A stretch of DNA of 8,199 bases, from the NCBI GenBank assembly GCA_031285695.1, contig JAITVR010000210.1, forward strand, positions 1 to 8,199, read 5' to 3'. Shown in pieces: positions 7,242 through 8,199 of the stretch (the first letter of the stretch is position 1; every line of letters starts with the position of its first letter). The notes beneath the pieces were generated by a model. The model was not told the DNA's origin. It made no database searches and saw only the letters and a program-made list of their open reading frames with translations. The stretch is from Prevotellaceae bacterium (GTDB taxonomy: Bacteria; Bacteroidota; Bacteroidia; Bacteroidales; UBA932). The position numbers and the translations under genes were made by a program.

Positions 7242-7322
7242 TTGTCATTGCGGGCTTGACCCGCAATCCCATGATAGAAGTGGCTCATTGCAGGAGATTG
7301 CGGGTCAAGCCCGCAATGACAA
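7242..7322. repeat. 81-bp palindromic interspersed element (REP-like)
   Basis: Two perfect 27-bp inverted arms (7242-7268 and 7296-7322) flank a 27-nt centre. Each arm is itself a small hairpin, TTGCGGG...CCCGCAA with a 5-nt loop (7248-7266 and 7298-7316). The element can therefore fold as one long stem or two short ones. The GTCATTGCGGG...CCCGCAATGACA design belongs to a widely scattered class of intergenic repeats whose chance translations produce HCGLDPQSP-type false proteins. It sits in the divergent region between the GH2 promoter and the methyltransferase, 38 bp before the latter's start. No transposase is in the window, so mobility would need a helper elsewhere. Confidence 0.88.
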
Positions 7323-7360
7323 TGAGGACGCTTAAAGTCAAAACTTGAAAAAGTAATTTT

Positions 7361-7981
7361 ATGAAAATAAATACAAACGCTTGGAACAAAATTCGGTACA
7401 GCATATACGCGCCAATTTATCCATTTCTTATAAAAGTTGTAGCCGAGCGCACGCGCGCAAAATCCTTTGAGCTGCTTGCCGCGCGTGCCGACGAAAAAAT
7501 ACTGGTTGTGGGCGGTGGCACGGGCGCCGATTTTCCGTTTTTGAAAAATCTTAAAAACGTAACAGCCGTGGACCTTACGCCGGATATGGTGGAGCGAATG
7601 AAGCTTCAGCGCGAAAAGTTGGACGCAAATATTGAGGTGCTGGAAATGGACGGGCAGCAGCTGCAATTTCCCAACGAAACCTTTGACTGCGTAATTTTGC
7701 ACTTCATTGTAGCCGTCATTCCCGATGCCGAAAAATGCTTGTGCGAAGCGGCGCGCGTGCTCAAGCCCGGCGGAAGAGTGGTGGTGGCCGACAAATTTTT
7801 ACTTACAGGCGAAAAAGCTGGCTGGCTGCGAAAGCTTATAGAGCCAATAGCCACGCTGCTTTTTACCACCGTCAACCGAAATTTGTCGGACTTGGCAGCC
7901 GCGGCAAACTTGAAAATAAAAACCGTAACCGCAGCGCCCAACGCCAACAAGCTGCTGCGCGTAGCGCTTCTTGAAAAATAG
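7361..7981 (+). CDS. Class I SAM-dependent methyltransferase (UbiE/PmtA-like)
   Basis: This 206-residue cytoplasmic protein has a single Rossmann-type methyltransferase domain. Motif I is ILVVGGGTGADF (47-58), the glycine loop that holds S-adenosylmethionine. Asp71 in TAVDLTPDMVERM should bind the SAM ribose. MDGQQLQFPNETFDCVILHF (96-115) covers the adenine-binding acidic residue and motif II region. LKPGGRVVVADKF (134-146) is the late-strand motif. The layout is that of the Methyltransf_11/25 group containing UbiE-like quinone and phosphatidylethanolamine methyltransferases. The amphipathic N-terminal stretch WNKIRYSIYAPIYPFLIK could sit on a membrane, as in lipid methyltransferases, but the substrate is not determined. 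It is divergent from the GH2 operon and is followed directly by a hairpin after the TAG at 7979-7981, so it appears to be a single gene. No strong Shine-Dalgarno or clear promoter was found; TAAAATTG at 7197-7204 is a weak -7 candidate. Confidence 0.88.
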   Translation: MKINTNAWNKIRYSIYAPIYPFLIKVVAERTRAKSFELLAARADEKILVVGGGTGADFPFLKNLKNVTAVDLTPDMVERMKLQREKLDANIEVLEMDGQQLQFPNETFDCVILHFIVAVIPDAEKCLCEAARVLKPGGRVVVADKFLLTGEKAGWLRKLIEPIATLLFTTVNRNLSDLAAAANLKIKTVTAAPNANKLLRVALLEK

Positions 7982-8055
7982 GAAGTTTAGGGAATCTAAG
8001 AAGTTTAGGAATTCACCACCTTCTTAGACTTCCTAATCTTCCTAAACTTCTGATT
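7982..8055. repeat. Hairpin of inverted 9-nt units after the methyltransferase
   Basis: The left arm starts at the base after the methyltransferase stop and runs as nonamers GAAGTTTAG, GGAATCTAA, GAAGTTTAG (7982-8008). The right arm runs as CTTCTTAGA, CTTCCTAAT, CTTCCTAAA, CTTCTGATT (8020-8055). Perfect pairing joins 7982-7991 with 8041-8050, and 7995-8003 with 8020-8028. There is a 3-nt versus 12-nt internal loop between them and a 16-nt terminal loop. It probably acts as the 3' end structure of the methyltransferase mRNA; there is no U tract, so Rho-independent termination is unproven. Confidence 0.8.
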
Positions 8056-8093
8056 AATCTTAAAAATCTCTAATTTCTAAAAAAACTAAACCA

Positions 8094-8141
8094 CTATGGA
8101 CTCAAAGTCCATAGGTTTTAAAGAGGAAAATAAATTTTCCT
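8094..8141. repeat. Two adjacent perfect short hairpins
   Basis: CTATGGACT (8094-8102) and AGTCCATAG (8106-8114) make a 9-bp stem with a 3-nt loop. Ten bases later AGGAAAA (8124-8130) pairs with TTTTCCT (8135-8141) around TAAA. They lie in the gene-free stretch 7982-8199. They could be an operator, a transposable-element end or part of a structured RNA that continues past the window. The first hairpin is followed by TTTTAAA, a weak terminator-like tail on the plus strand. Confidence 0.55.
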
Positions 8142-8199
8142 GGCGCTAAGGCTCAAGAATCCACTGTTGGGTTGGACTGTTGGGGGTATCTTGGTGATG

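Noticed and set aside
7196..7702. 168-codon minus-strand open frame overlapping the methyltransferase
   Set aside because: Its HCGLDPQSP and GIAGQARNDN segments are chance translations of the palindromic repeat at 7242-7322, and the rest is antisense to a well-supported methyltransferase.
7982..8055. CRISPR-like array
   Set aside because: Units are only 9 nt, contiguous without spacers and inverted between arms, so this is a hairpin repeat and not CRISPR.
8096..8149. 17-residue open frame (ATG in the 8094-8114 hairpin to TAA)
   Set aside because: Too short, no Shine-Dalgarno, and its start is buried in a perfect stem; no leader-peptide features such as repeated regulatory codons.

Overview
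The window most likely comes from a member of the Bacteroidota. The reasons are a near-consensus Bacteroidota-type promoter (TAnnTTTG at -7, an approximate TTTG box 20 nt upstream) ahead of a secreted glycoside hydrolase, an SCKKD-type lipoprotein signal, GH2 and BNR-type carbohydrate-active enzymes, and intergenic interspersed repeats of a kind common in this phylum. Taxonomy below phylum is not resolved.

Layout. From 1 to 202 there is no gene, only a degenerate repeat remnant and an intrinsic terminator serving the minus-strand iron-containing alcohol dehydrogenase at 203-1348. From 1349 to 1484 there is a short spacer made almost entirely of interspersed and tandem repeats. From 1485 to 7071 three minus-strand genes read GH2 glycoside hydrolase -> secreted BNR/sialidase-fold protein -> C39-like cysteine-peptidase lipoprotein. 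The last two are 18 bp apart. The first two are 85 bp apart, and most of that gap is a long hairpin built of 7-base units. From 7072 to 7360 a divergent intergenic region carries the GH2 promoter, its Shine-Dalgarno sequence and an 81-bp repeat with 27-bp perfect inverted arms. A plus-strand SAM-dependent methyltransferase follows at 7361-7981. From 7982 to 8199 there is no gene, but there is a second hairpin built of 9-base units, two further perfect hairpins and a short direct repeat.

How the genes fit together. The GH2 enzyme and the BNR-fold protein both carry signal peptides and look like a small secreted glycan-degrading pair; no SusC/SusD or sensor lies in the window, so the substrate is open. 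The C39-like lipoprotein is clearly more AT-rich than its neighbours and may be a later addition to the end of the operon. The alcohol dehydrogenase and the methyltransferase look like independent housekeeping or metabolic genes.

No defence system, CRISPR array, tRNA/rRNA or complete mobile element was seen. The most unusual material is between the genes: two long hairpins, each starting within one base of a stop codon and each assembled from tandem short units (7 nt and 9 nt) arranged in opposite orientations.
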